Source: an uncultured Clostridia bacterium
GTDB lineage: Bacteria > Bacillota > Clostridia > Christensenellales > Borkfalkiaceae
Assembly: GCA_944367535.1 (NCBI GenBank)
Contig: CALVWQ010000010.1
Coordinates: forward strand, 1 to 63,986
DNA length: 63,986 nt
Direction: 5' to 3'
In this document: one piece after another, positions 17,046 through 25,740 of the stretch
Layout: each line of letters begins with the position of its first letter
Numbering within the stretch: the first letter of the stretch is position 1
Position numbers and translations under genes: made by a program
The notes under the pieces: model-generated
Told to the model about the DNA's origin: nothing
The model's input: only the letters and a program-made list of their open reading frames with translations
Databases searched by the model: none

Positions 17046-17074
17046 ATTTTACTACTTTTTTTGCGATTTTGCAA
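17046..17074 (-). promoter_or_regulatory. Putative promoter of nadE
   Basis: Minus-strand -35 TTGCAA (17074-17069), 17-base spacer, -10 TAAAAT (17051-17046), directly after the upstream terminator. The surrounding poly-A/T composition lowers confidence. Confidence 0.5.
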
Positions 17075-17088
17075 TTTTTTTATATATT

Positions 17089-17131
17089 AAAATCGGCGTT
17101 TTTTGCCTTTTTCGCAAAAAACGCCGATTTT
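17089..17131 (-). terminator. Terminator between galE and nadE
   Basis: A perfect 18-bp stem (AAAATCGGCGTTTTTTGC and its complement) has a 7-base loop, with TTTTAATATA following on the minus strand. It lies about 130 bases past the galE stop. The bases between (17132-17261) are AT-rich and hold nothing I recognise. Confidence 0.8.
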
Positions 17132-17261
17132 AGTGAAACATAATTGGTACGATATATTTTTAGAAAATACAGTAAATATTTTCAAATAGTATTAGTGCTA
17201 TAAAAAGTGTAGCAAAAAATAAATTATTATAAGAAGTATCGATTGAATGCGTCCGAAAAAC

Positions 17262-18275
17262 TTAATTGCCGTACCCGTCGGGGTTCATGGTCTGCCAGCG
17301 CATGGCGTCTCTGCACATGTCCTCGATGCCTTTTTCGGCCTTAAATCCGAGCAATTCTTTCGCGTAAGTCGGGTCGGCATAACATTCATCTATATCACCC
17401 GGTCTTCTCGGCATAATTTTATAAGGTATGGGTTTGCCTGTTACTTTTTCAAACGCCTTTACCATTTCGAGAACCGAATAACCGCGTCCCGTACCGAGAT
17501 TGACTATTATGAGCCCGGGATTTTCTGTGAGTTTATTGACTGCGAGCACATGTCCTTTTGCAAGGTCTACCACATGAATGTAGTCGCGCACTCCCGTACC
17601 GTCAGGTGTGTTATAATCGTTTCCGAATACTCCGAGTTCCTTTCTCTTTCCGACAGCGACCTGAGTGATATACGGGCAGAGATTATTGGGTATCCCCTTT
17701 GGATCCTCTCCGATAAGCCCCGATTCGTGCGCACCCACGGGATTAAAGTATCTCAATATCGCTATATTGAAACTCGGATCGGCTTTATACAGGTCCTTTA
17801 ATATATATTCTATGAATAGTTTGGTGCTCCCGTAAGGATTCGACGTCGAAAGCGGGAAGTCCTCCTTTATCGGCACTCTTTCGGGTTTGCCGTAAACGGT
17901 AGCGGACGACGAAAACACGAGGTTTTTAACGCCGTGCTCGCGCATTGCGAACGCCAGAACGAGCATGCCCTCAATATTGTTTTCATAATATTCCAAAGGC
18001 TTTGCGCAAGATTCGCCCACCGCCTTTAAACCCGCAAAATTTATTACCGCGTCGATTTTGTTTTCCGTAAAAACTCTGTCGAGAATCTTTCTGTCTCTTA
18101 TGTCCCCTTCATAAAACACGATTTTCTTGCCCGTAATCTTTTCCACGCGCAATACCGCTTCTTTCTTGCTGTTGACAAGGTTATCCAGGCACACTACTCC
18201 GTGCCCCGCATTCAGAAGTTCTACCGAAGTATGAGAGCCTATATATCCGGCTCCGCCCGTTACGAGAACGTTCAT
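17262..18275 (-). CDS. galE: UDP-glucose 4-epimerase
   Basis: This NAD-dependent extended SDR enzyme interconverts UDP-glucose and UDP-galactose, supplying sugars for surface polymers and galactose use. It has 337 residues, with GGAGYIGSH at 7-15 for NAD, Ser124 in FSSSATVYG, and the Tyr148 / Lys152 pair in YGSTK. It starts immediately after the methyltransferase gene ends (stop at 18276), so the two are probably co-transcribed. Confidence 0.95.
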   Translation of the reverse strand: MNVLVTGGAGYIGSHTSVELLNAGHGVVCLDNLVNSKKEAVLRVEKITGKKIVFYEGDIRDRKILDRVFTENKIDAVINFAGLKAVGESCAKPLEYYENNIEGMLVLAFAMREHGVKNLVFSSSATVYGKPERVPIKEDFPLSTSNPYGSTKLFIEYILKDLYKADPSFNIAILRYFNPVGAHESGLIGEDPKGIPNNLCPYITQVAVGKRKELGVFGNDYNTPDGTGVRDYIHVVDLAKGHVLAVNKLTENPGLIIVNLGTGRGYSVLEMVKAFEKVTGKPIPYKIMPRRPGDIDECYADPTYAKELLGFKAEKGIEDMCRDAMRWQTMNPDGYGN

Positions 18276-19484
18276 TTATATGTCTCCTTCTATATTTTTT
18301 GCAGTTTCCCGCTTCTTTCCGTAATAATAATAAAATCTACATTCCTTATTGGAATTGAAAATTTTCTTTTCCCTGTCGCACTTTTTGCCGAATACTTTCT
18401 GAAAATTTTTCGCCGCAGTAATTACAAAGAAAGACCAACCGTCGTGAGCGCGCATCGCTTTGCCGAGTTTATTATAACATTTTTCCGCTTCGTCCCTGTC
18501 GTATACCCTCTCTCCGTAAGGAGGATTTGTTACAATGGTGCCGAATTCGGAAGTCGGCGAAAACTTTCCCACGTCCGCAACGTAAAATCTTATTTTATCC
18601 GCGACTCCCGCGCGCTCCGCGTGGCGCGAAGCGAGTTTTGTCGCTTTCGGGTCTATATCTGACGCTGCGATGTCTAAACGTACTCCGCGGTTTTCTTTAT
18701 CGGAAGCCTCTTCGCGCGCCAACGCAAGTAAACGCTTATCGAAATTTTTCCACTCTTCGAAAGCAAAACGTCTGCCCGCGCCTCCCGCAATATCCATGGC
18801 AATACGCGCCGCCTCTATCGCAATCGTTCCGGAACCGCAGAAAGGGTCCGCAAAAGGTCTGTCTTTATAAAAATCGCTCATAAGCAACAACCCCGCGGCA
18901 AGCGTTTCTCTTATGGGGGCTATACCAACCATGTCGCGATATCCGCGCTTATGCAATCCCTGTCCGCTGGTATTTATCATAAGCGTCGCCTTATCCTTAT
19001 ATATCGAAAAATCCACGTCGTACCGCGCGCCGTTTTCCGCAAGCCGCAACAGTCTGTATCTGCCGCAAAGCCTGTCGACTATCGCTTTTTTGACTATACT
19101 CTGACAATCCGAAACCGCAAAAAGACGGCTCTTTACGCATTTGCCGTTTACCGTGATTTCTCCGTTTCGCGGAATGTAGTCCTCCCATCTTATAGACTTG
19201 ACGCCTTCATAAAGTTCGTCGAAAGTTTGAGACACAAACTCGCCGACTTCAATATAAACCCTGTCCGCCGTCCTTAAATTCAGATTGAGCCTCGCCACCG
19301 CCATAACGTCGGTTTCAAAGGAAATCCGACCGTTCTCGGCCGGAGCGTCTTTATAGCCGAGCCTTTTCAGTTCGCTCTTTAATGTATGTTCCAATCCCGA
19401 AGCGCATGTTATACCCGCTTTGATTTTTTCGGGAAAAGTACCGAATATACCCGTACCCATCGCTATAATTATATATTTTTTCAT
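18276..19484 (-). CDS. THUMP-domain class I RNA methyltransferase (RlmL/YpsC-like)
   Basis: A SAM-dependent N2-guanine rRNA methyltransferase of the RlmL/YpsC type is likely. A ferredoxin-like and THUMP N-terminal half (about 20-160) is followed by a Rossmann methyltransferase with ADPFCGSGTIAIEAAR and the catalytic NPPYGER at 320-326. The 402 residues match single-domain Bacillota homologues (E. coli RlmL carries an extra RlmK half). The start is uncertain: the first 20 residues (MKKYIIIAMGTG) precede the usual family beginning near ITCASGLE, and no clear ribosome site marks either ATG. Confidence 0.92.
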   Translation of the reverse strand: MKKYIIIAMGTGIFGTFPEKIKAGITCASGLEHTLKSELKRLGYKDAPAENGRISFETDVMAVARLNLNLRTADRVYIEVGEFVSQTFDELYEGVKSIRWEDYIPRNGEITVNGKCVKSRLFAVSDCQSIVKKAIVDRLCGRYRLLRLAENGARYDVDFSIYKDKATLMINTSGQGLHKRGYRDMVGIAPIRETLAAGLLLMSDFYKDRPFADPFCGSGTIAIEAARIAMDIAGGAGRRFAFEEWKNFDKRLLALAREEASDKENRGVRLDIAASDIDPKATKLASRHAERAGVADKIRFYVADVGKFSPTSEFGTIVTNPPYGERVYDRDEAEKCYNKLGKAMRAHDGWSFFVITAAKNFQKVFGKKCDREKKIFNSNKECRFYYYYGKKRETAKNIEGDI

Positions 19485-19492
19485 GAATTAAA

Positions 19493-19516
19493 TCAAGTAA
19501 TTAAACAATTACTTGA
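19493..19516. promoter_or_regulatory. Palindromic operator candidate between divergent genes
   Basis: A perfect 10-bp inverted repeat TCAAGTAATT-AAAC-AATTACTTGA is followed at 19521-19530 by a third half-site, AACTTGAATT. It lies 9 bases upstream of the methyltransferase gene and 30 bases before the -35 of the membrane-protein promoter. The arrangement suits a regulator binding site; no T tract supports a terminator. Confidence 0.5.
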
Positions 19517-19545
19517 AAATAACTTGAATTTGTTTTAAAAAGGGC

Positions 19546-19574
19546 TTGTTTTTTTCTGATATATATTATATAAT
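19546..19574 (+). promoter_or_regulatory. Promoter of the 12-segment membrane protein gene
   Basis: -35 TTGTTT (19546-19551), 17-base spacer, -10 TATAAT (19569-19574). The ATG at 19626 follows with an AGGAG ribosome site. Confidence 0.65.
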
Positions 19575-19625
19575 AATTATAATGATTATGTAAATACCAT
19601 TACATAAATATTTTAGGAGTACGTT

Positions 19626-20906
19626 ATGGAAAAAACGGGAAAATGTTATATTGCGGAATTTTTAAAAAGCGGTTTCTTCATTGCTGCAATAATGCTTGCG
19701 GGAATATTCCTGTCGGCAATGATAACTCTCAACGAATTTAAGATAATAGGCGCGTTGATTGCGGATAAAAGTATTTTGACTGCAATAATAATCGTATTTG
19801 CTTATTATGCCGTTATCGTTGTAGTTTCCGCCATCAAAAACAAAACAAAAGGGCGAATATCTCTTTACGATTCGTTTTTCTGGGCATGTCTCGGTATCGG
19901 ATTTGTTTATGCGCTGTACGCGTTTATAATTCTTAAACGTCCTTCTGCCGCTCACCTCGGAGTCGCGGCGTGCTTTATAATTTTGGGAATTCTTTTTATC
20001 GTTTTTTCAGCAATAAAATACAAGGGTGAAAATACTGATGAGACCAAGCCGGCAAAAAGCGGCAAAGTGGCGGAATATTACCGTGCGGTTACAGAAAGAA
20101 CGCCTTCTTTCCTTATAATCGTTCTATCTGCGCTCTTTACCTGCTGTGCTTATCTCGCCATATTCAATCTTCACTCTTTCGGTTTTGACACAGCAATGTA
20201 CGTAGTGGTAGCATTGTGCGCCATTCCCGTGCTTCTCTTTTTGATAATCGGCGCTTCCGATAAACCGATAGGTATTTTTGACGCTGCGTTGCTCGCGATG
20301 GCCATAACGGTTCCCGCGCTTTTCGTATTTTCCGCATGCGGAGAATTTTCAGCAAGCCGCTCTGTTCTCTACTACGCTTTCTCCGCCGCGCTCGCACTTA
20401 TCGTCATATTCTATTCGGTGTTCAGATGGATATGTTCAGGCACAAAAGAAAAACCGCCTGTCCAACTTCCCGAAAAAACCTGCAAAGTATGCCGTTATTT
20501 CAATAAGTTCTCGGGAAAATTCAATCTCCTCTTTGCCCTTGCCTGCGGCAGCGTGCTGACGCTCATAACGCTCGTATTCTTCCGCTATACCTCGTTCGGC
20601 ATTTACTTTGACGCACTGACCGAAGGAAATGCGGAAGGCGTTGGAACAATACTTATTATCCTTATATCGGCAGTATCTTTCGTTATTTTAATATTAAGCG
20701 GCATAATAACCTTTATCAACGTAAAGGCACCGGTTGTAACTATAGGAGATTTCACATTATTTGTATGTTTATCCTATTCTGTTTTCGGACTTTTGAGTTT
20801 TATAAATATCTTTTCGAGAATAGGCTGCGTCATTCTTATACTCGTGTTTTTATTCTGTCTCACCGTTTTTGCAGCCAGAGTCAAACACGTCGTATACGAC
20901 AATTGA
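19626..20906 (+). CDS. Twelve-segment integral membrane protein, function unknown
   Basis: This 426-residue protein has twelve predicted membrane segments in two sets of about eight and four, separated by a cytoplasmic-looking loop with CKVCRYF near residue 288. A second loop near 135-150 is charged. There is no signal peptide, nucleotide-binding motif or transporter signature that I know. The gene has its own promoter, an AGGAG site 7 bases from the ATG and a strong terminator, so it is monocistronic. The divergent neighbour across the palindrome is the THUMP methyltransferase. It could be a transporter or a sensor; I cannot say. Confidence 0.85.
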   Translation: MEKTGKCYIAEFLKSGFFIAAIMLAGIFLSAMITLNEFKIIGALIADKSILTAIIIVFAYYAVIVVVSAIKNKTKGRISLYDSFFWACLGIGFVYALYAFIILKRPSAAHLGVAACFIILGILFIVFSAIKYKGENTDETKPAKSGKVAEYYRAVTERTPSFLIIVLSALFTCCAYLAIFNLHSFGFDTAMYVVVALCAIPVLLFLIIGASDKPIGIFDAALLAMAITVPALFVFSACGEFSASRSVLYYAFSAALALIVIFYSVFRWICSGTKEKPPVQLPEKTCKVCRYFNKFSGKFNLLFALACGSVLTLITLVFFRYTSFGIYFDALTEGNAEGVGTILIILISAVSFVILILSGIITFINVKAPVVTIGDFTLFVCLSYSVFGLLSFINIFSRIGCVILILVFLFCLTVFAARVKHVVYDN

Positions 20907-20964
20907 AATTTTATTGTTGATTTATTCTTCGATTATAAAACGTAAAACGACAGCATGGATTTTT

Positions 20965-20994
20965 AAAAGGTTTCCCTGACGGGAAACCTTTTTT
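20965..20994 (+). terminator. Terminator of the 12-segment membrane protein gene
   Basis: A perfect 12-bp stem AAAAGGTTTCCC / GGGAAACCTTTT with a TGAC loop is followed by further T residues. Confidence 0.9.
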
Positions 20995-21007
20995 CCTCGT
21001 TTATCGT

Positions 21008-21036
21008 TTGACAAATTTCTTTCCTTTTATTACAAT
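21008..21036 (+). promoter_or_regulatory. Promoter of the NusG-II/Gx/rnf operon
   Basis: -35 TTGACA (21008-21013), 17-base spacer, -10 TACAAT (21031-21036). It is the only good promoter before the eight plus-strand genes that follow. A second TATAAT at 21049 has no matching -35. Confidence 0.8.
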
Positions 21037-21074
21037 ATATATAGTAACTTATAATGGGGCAGAATTGAGCAAGA

Positions 21075-21548
21075 TTGAACAAGTACGATAAGATAAGAGA
21101 ATTGAAAGCGTATGAAAAAAACGATATTTTCATATACGTTTTTTTATTGATATTGATTATCTCGCTTTTCCTGTTCTGCGTGATTTTACCCGGCACAAAA
21201 AAAGCGGAAGGCTTCGCCGTATATTATGACGGTGAAAAGGTATTTGCTCTCTCCTACTCCGCCCCGGAAGATTACATCATAACGGAAGGGTTTGAAAACT
21301 ATTTCGAAGTTTCGCTTTCGGAAAACCGCATAACATTCCTTTTTCCTCCCGATAAATCGGAATACAACATTATCACGTTTGATTCCGAAAAAAAATCGGT
21401 CAAGGTTACGGAAAGCAACTGTTCGGTTTCGCCCGACTGTGTTTATTCCCCCGAGATTAGAAACGGCGGCGCGATAATATGCGCGCCTCACAGACTGAAA
21501 ATCGCTCCGCTGCAAGACGACGGATATTACCCGCCCGTAACAGGTTAA
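21075..21548 (+). CDS. NusG domain II-containing membrane-anchored protein
   Basis: One membrane segment (about 19-36) anchors a small extracytoplasmic beta-rich domain. Its C-terminal SNCSVSPDCVYS and GGAIICAPHRLKI correspond to the Cys-Cys and C-x-P-x-R/K-L pattern of the NusG-II family (PF07009). In Clostridia this family commonly sits before a Gx-transporter gene and near Rnf or ApbE genes, as here. The start given is TTG at 21075; its ribosome site is poor and a TTG nine codons later is possible. It has 157 residues and a 5-base gap to the next gene. Confidence 0.85.
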   Translation: MNKYDKIRELKAYEKNDIFIYVFLLILIISLFLFCVILPGTKKAEGFAVYYDGEKVFALSYSAPEDYIITEGFENYFEVSLSENRITFLFPPDKSEYNIITFDSEKKSVKVTESNCSVSPDCVYSPEIRNGGAIICAPHRLKIAPLQDDGYYPPVTG

Positions 21549-21553
21549 TAGGT

Positions 21554-22066
21554 ATGAAAAGATTTACGTTCCGTGCCGCAGTATGCGGCGTAATGTCCGC
21601 CATTTCGCTAATCGCCTTTACTTTGGAAAATCTTTTGCCGCCATTAATAATTCCGGGCGCTCGGCTGGGACTTTCGAATATTTTTATATTGCTTACTGCC
21701 CTGCTTGTCGGCGGAGCGTACGGATATGCCGCATTGGCGGTGAAAACTTTAATTGGCAGCATAATAATCGGAAATTTTTCCGCAGTGCTTTATTCGCTCC
21801 CCGCGGGAATAATCGCTCTTACGCTTGAACTCACGGCGATTTTGTATTTTCGAAATGTCGGAATTATCGCAGCGAGCGTATTGGGTTCGGTAATTAACAT
21901 AACGGTTCAAAACGCTGTTTTCTGCCTTGTTACGAAAACAACGGAATATTTCATATATTCCCCGTATCTTGCGCTTATCGGCGCTTTTACGGGCGCAATT
22001 GTAGGACTTATCGTACATATCACGCTCAAAAAAATTCCTTACGGATTTTTGGGCTTAAATCAATAA
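21554..22066 (+). CDS. Gx transporter family protein (heptaprenyl diphosphate synthase component I-like)
   Basis: This 170-residue membrane protein has about five segments and the family motif PGARLGLSNIFILL near 37-50. The family was named heptaprenyl diphosphate synthase component I but looks like an ECF-type S component; its substrate is not established. I use the ATG at 21554, because the frame upstream overlaps the previous gene. It lies between NusG-II and rnfC in one operon and may supply something needed for the Rnf complex or for quinone/flavin metabolism, which is inference. Confidence 0.85.
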   Translation: MKRFTFRAAVCGVMSAISLIAFTLENLLPPLIIPGARLGLSNIFILLTALLVGGAYGYAALAVKTLIGSIIIGNFSAVLYSLPAGIIALTLELTAILYFRNVGIIAASVLGSVINITVQNAVFCLVTKTTEYFIYSPYLALIGAFTGAIVGLIVHITLKKIPYGFLGLNQ

Positions 22067-22081
22067 CAAAGGAGTATAATT

Positions 22082-23380
22082 TTGAGTATTTTAAAAGCCA
22101 GACGTTTTCCGTTCGGCAGCCGTATTCACGGCACGAAACTTTCGAGATATTCGCCGATTGAAACGATACCCTCGCCGGATTTTGTTTGTATCAGCATGTC
22201 CCAGCATATCGGTGCACCCGCCATTCCCGTCGTCGCGGAAGGCGACGTCGTGAAAAAAGGTCAGCTTATAGCAAAAGCGGCGGGCCCGGTCTCCGCCAAT
22301 ATTTATGCTTCGATTCCCGGAACCGTAGAAAAGATTTCGGAAATAACAAACGGGCTCGGTCAGAAACAGACCCATATAAGAATAAAGAACGACTTTACGG
22401 GAAACGAAATGCTGTTCGACGATCTTAAAGACCGCTCGCCTTCCTCCGTGGTCGAACGCGTTGCGCTCGCAGGAATAGTGGGCTTAGGCGGCGCAGGATT
22501 TCCCACAGCAATCAAACTTTCACCAAAAAGCCCCCTCGACATACTGATTATAAACGGCGCGGAATGCGAGCCGTACCTCACCTGTGACGACAGACTCATG
22601 CTCGAACGCACCGAAGACATCTATCGCGGAATGAAAATCATCGCCGAGGCGCTCGGTCTTACGCGCATTATAATAGGTATAGAGAAAAACAAGCCTCTCG
22701 CGATAGAGGCGTTTGCCAAATACGCGGACATAGACGTCGTCCCGCTAAGAAAGCAATATCCGATGGGCGGCGAAAAACAACTCATTTACTGCACAACGGG
22801 CAGAAAGGTCCCCGTAGGCAAAATGCCTTTCGATGTGGGCTGCTGCGTACAGAACGTAAAAACCGTGCTCGCCTGTTACGAGGCGGTCGTTTTGAACAAA
22901 CCTCTCACCGAAACGGTTCTGACGGTGAGCGGCCACGGAGTTAAAGAACCGAAAAACCTCAAAGTCCCGTTAGGTACTTCCTTTTCTTCGCTAATCGACT
23001 ACTGCGGGGGAAAATCGGATGATACCGTAAAAATAGTGGCTGGCGGTCCGATGATGGGCAAAGCACTCGTATCGCTTAATCAATATACCAGAAAAACCGA
23101 TTCGGGTATACTTGTTCTCACAGATAAAGAAACAAACAGAGAAAAACCTTCAAACTGCATCAATTGCGCTCGCTGTGCGCAAAAATGCCCCATGAGACTT
23201 ATGCCTATGATGATTGAAAGTCATTTTCTCTGCGGAGATTATTCGGGCGCGGAAAGATACGGAGCAATGAACTGCGTCGAGTGCGGACTTTGCGCGCACA
23301 ACTGTCCCGCGGGACGCGCACTCGTACAGAGTATCACCGCGGCAAAAAATAAGATAAGAGAGATGAAGAAAAATGGATAA
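22082..23380 (+). CDS. rnfC: Rnf electron transport complex subunit C
   Basis: RnfC is the NADH-side peripheral subunit of the Rnf ferredoxin:NAD+ oxidoreductase, which pumps Na+ or H+. The 432-residue protein has an N-terminal barrel-sandwich domain, a GLGGAGFPTAIKL nucleotide-binding loop (FMN and NADH), and two [4Fe-4S] clusters formed by Cys359/362/365/369 and Cys398/401/404/408. The start is TTG at 22082, with AAGGAG about 8 bases upstream. It overlaps rnfD by 8 bases. It is the first gene of the order C-D-G-E-A-B. Confidence 0.97.
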   Translation: MSILKARRFPFGSRIHGTKLSRYSPIETIPSPDFVCISMSQHIGAPAIPVVAEGDVVKKGQLIAKAAGPVSANIYASIPGTVEKISEITNGLGQKQTHIRIKNDFTGNEMLFDDLKDRSPSSVVERVALAGIVGLGGAGFPTAIKLSPKSPLDILIINGAECEPYLTCDDRLMLERTEDIYRGMKIIAEALGLTRIIIGIEKNKPLAIEAFAKYADIDVVPLRKQYPMGGEKQLIYCTTGRKVPVGKMPFDVGCCVQNVKTVLACYEAVVLNKPLTETVLTVSGHGVKEPKNLKVPLGTSFSSLIDYCGGKSDDTVKIVAGGPMMGKALVSLNQYTRKTDSGILVLTDKETNREKPSNCINCARCAQKCPMRLMPMMIESHFLCGDYSGAERYGAMNCVECGLCAHNCPAGRALVQSITAAKNKIREMKKNG

Positions 23381-24365
23381 CAACGCGTTTCTGACATATT
23401 CCCCTTCGCCGCACATCAAGTCGCATATTACAACAAGGTGGATAATGATAAGGGTATGTATAGCCCTTTTACCCGCCTGCGTGATGGGAGTTATATACTT
23501 CGGGTTGAATGCCCTGCTCATTCTTGCACTTGCGCTATTTTCCGCGGTGGCGAGCGAATTTATTTACCTTCTTATCGCGGGCAAAAAAATAAAAGAAATC
23601 GCCGCGCAATTTGATTTTACATCATGCGTTACCGGTTTGCTCGTCGGACTGACAATAGGTACAAATTATCCGTGGTACGCTCCCATACTCGGCAGTATCT
23701 TTGCCATTGTCGTTGTCAAAATGCTTTTCGGAGGAACGGGTAAAAATCTCGTAAACCCCGCAATCGCAGGCAGAATATTTATTTTTATGTCGTTTCAGGC
23801 AGTAGTCGGAGAATGGCTGCTCCCGTCAATCGGTTCGGTTACCGGAAATTCGGTTACCACAAGTGCGACAATCCTAACGGAACTTCTTAACGGAACAGCT
23901 TCGCAACTCTCAAATTGGGATTTGCTGCTCGGAACGGGTATGGCCGGTTGCATAGGCGAAACATGTAAACTAGCGCTGATAGCGGGAGGCATTTATCTTG
24001 CGGCAAGAAAAATAATAAATATACTATACCCCGTTTTATATATAGGCGTAACAGGACTTTTCTCGGTCTGCCTCGGCGGTTTCGATTTCTCGCTTTTCTT
24101 GCCCTCGATACTTTCGGGCGGGCTTATACTCGGCGCGATTTTCATGGCAACGGACTACACCACTACCCCCGACACGACGCTCGGAAACATTATATATTTC
24201 ATTATGCTAGGGCTTATTACCGCGGGACTAAGATTTGCCACCAAAATGGAGGTCGTATCTTTCGCGATTCTGTTAATGAATCTCCTCGTGCCGCTGTTCG
24301 ATAAGTTTATAATCACACGACCGTTCGGATACAAAAAAATCAAAAAGGAGAAAAATAATGGCTAA
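23373..24365 (+). CDS. rnfD: Rnf electron transport complex subunit D
   Basis: This integral membrane subunit binds FMN covalently. It has 330 residues with about nine or ten membrane segments. The family's S/TGAT flavinylation motif is seen as TSAT at 163-166, so Thr166 is the likely FMN site and Gly is replaced by Ser. GGTGKNLVNPAIAGR is the conserved loop before it. The flavin is attached by ApbE, which is not in this window. The gene overlaps its neighbours by 8 bases on each side. Confidence 0.96.
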   Translation: MDNNAFLTYSPSPHIKSHITTRWIMIRVCIALLPACVMGVIYFGLNALLILALALFSAVASEFIYLLIAGKKIKEIAAQFDFTSCVTGLLVGLTIGTNYPWYAPILGSIFAIVVVKMLFGGTGKNLVNPAIAGRIFIFMSFQAVVGEWLLPSIGSVTGNSVTTSATILTELLNGTASQLSNWDLLLGTGMAGCIGETCKLALIAGGIYLAARKIINILYPVLYIGVTGLFSVCLGGFDFSLFLPSILSGGLILGAIFMATDYTTTPDTTLGNIIYFIMLGLITAGLRFATKMEVVSFAILLMNLLVPLFDKFIITRPFGYKKIKKEKNNG

Positions 24366-24960
24366 ATTTTTTCACAGTGTATGGTTCAGGTGCATATCCG
24401 TTCTCCTTATAATTTCAGTTATCTCAGGCGGACTTCTCGCCGTTTTAAACGACATTCTCTACGTGACCGCCGCCGAGCGTACCGCACGCGCCGTAGCCAA
24501 GATTTACGGAAAGGCAATTCCTGTTGAAGAAGAAAACATAATTTTAGACGTGGATTCCGAAAACCCCGATAAGACGACTCCTATTGAATACGAATTCGGA
24601 AGAATAGACAAGATTTTTATCATAAACGACGACCTGCTTTTCCAGACGGTAGGCTATAACGGGTATAAAAACGGCACCGTAACGCTTTGGATTAAAGTCA
24701 TATTGCAGGACGGTGTATATAAAACCGACAAAATTATTCTGGAAACATACACAAAACAGACGCTCATGAGTAAATTCGGCGATTCGTATTTCGAGGGCTT
24801 TAAACTAACCGATATAACCGAAAGTTACGAAAACGGCGATTATTTCACTTCGGAAACGGGCGTAAACTCCAACCCGAATACGGGAGCGACCTTCTCTGCA
24901 AACGCTTGCTGCAACGCCGTGAACTGCGTTATAAAATATATGGGAGAAAACCATGAATAA
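24358..24960 (+). CDS. rnfG: Rnf electron transport complex subunit G
   Basis: This membrane-anchored flavoprotein faces the outside of the cell membrane. It has 200 residues, one N-terminal segment (about 12-34) and an FMN-binding domain with TGAT at 175-178, so Thr178 is the likely covalent FMN site. It overlaps both rnfD and rnfE by 8 bases, which keeps the subunits in step. Confidence 0.95.
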   Translation: MAKFFHSVWFRCISVLLIISVISGGLLAVLNDILYVTAAERTARAVAKIYGKAIPVEEENIILDVDSENPDKTTPIEYEFGRIDKIFIINDDLLFQTVGYNGYKNGTVTLWIKVILQDGVYKTDKIILETYTKQTLMSKFGDSYFEGFKLTDITESYENGDYFTSETGVNSNPNTGATFSANACCNAVNCVIKYMGENHE

Positions 24961-25738
24961 GTACAGAAAAATCGCACTTGACGGAGTCATTACTTCCAAT
25001 CCCACATTAAAACTCGTGCTCGGCACATGTCCCACCCTGGCGCTGACAACGCTGGCTATGAACGGCATAGGCATGGGGCTTGCGGTTACATTCGTTCTTA
25101 TATGCAGCAACGTCATAATTTCCGCACTTAGAAAAGTAATACCCGAACAGGTCAGAATCCCCGCGTTCGTTCTCATTATAGCGACATTCGTTACAATTGT
25201 CAGGTTGGTTTTGGATAAGCTTCTGCCCGATATATACGAGTCTCTCGGTTTATATCTGCCGCTTATCGTCGTAAACTGCATAATACTCGCGCGCGCGGAG
25301 AGTTTCGCGAGCAAAAACAACATTCTAGCTTCCGCCTGCGACGGTTTATTTATGGGAATAGGCTTTACCCTAGCGCTGACTCTGATGGGTGCGGTAAGAG
25401 AGATTCTCGGCGCGGGCAGCATCTTCGGCATTGTGCTTTGGGACTTTCAGATAGGCTTCTTCTCTTCCAGCGCGGGAGCGTTCTTCACATACGCGATATT
25501 CATCGCGTTGTTCGGAATGTCTGCCTCGCAAATATCCAAGCGCAGAAAATTAAAAAATTATTCCGCTCTGCAAGCGGAAAAGCACCGTCTCGCCGAAGAG
25601 GCGGTAAACAACAGTGCGGAAGCCGAACAATCAGACGCTTGTGCGGCTAAAACAGACAACCTTAACGGTACTCCCCGCGCTTTCGGCTCCGGCACATTAA
25701 ACGACAGCGCCGCAGGCGAACTTAAAAAGGAGGCTTAA
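24953..25738 (+). CDS. rnfE: Rnf electron transport complex subunit E, with hydrophilic C-terminal extension
   Basis: This membrane subunit is homologous to RnfA. Cys25 (LGTCPTLAL) and Cys109 (VVNCIIL) are the conserved cysteines thought to hold an iron-sulfur centre within the membrane with RnfA. Six membrane segments end near residue 193. The remaining 65 or so residues are charged, low-complexity and rich in Ala, Glu and Asn. That makes the protein 261 residues, against about 200-230 in most homologues. The tail should be cytoplasmic and is probably dispensable for the core fold. rnfA begins 2 bases after it. Confidence 0.95.
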   Translation: MNKYRKIALDGVITSNPTLKLVLGTCPTLALTTLAMNGIGMGLAVTFVLICSNVIISALRKVIPEQVRIPAFVLIIATFVTIVRLVLDKLLPDIYESLGLYLPLIVVNCIILARAESFASKNNILASACDGLFMGIGFTLALTLMGAVREILGAGSIFGIVLWDFQIGFFSSSAGAFFTYAIFIALFGMSASQISKRRKLKNYSALQAEKHRLAEEAVNNSAEAEQSDACAAKTDNLNGTPRAFGSGTLNDSAAGELKKEA

Positions 25739-25740
25739 CA

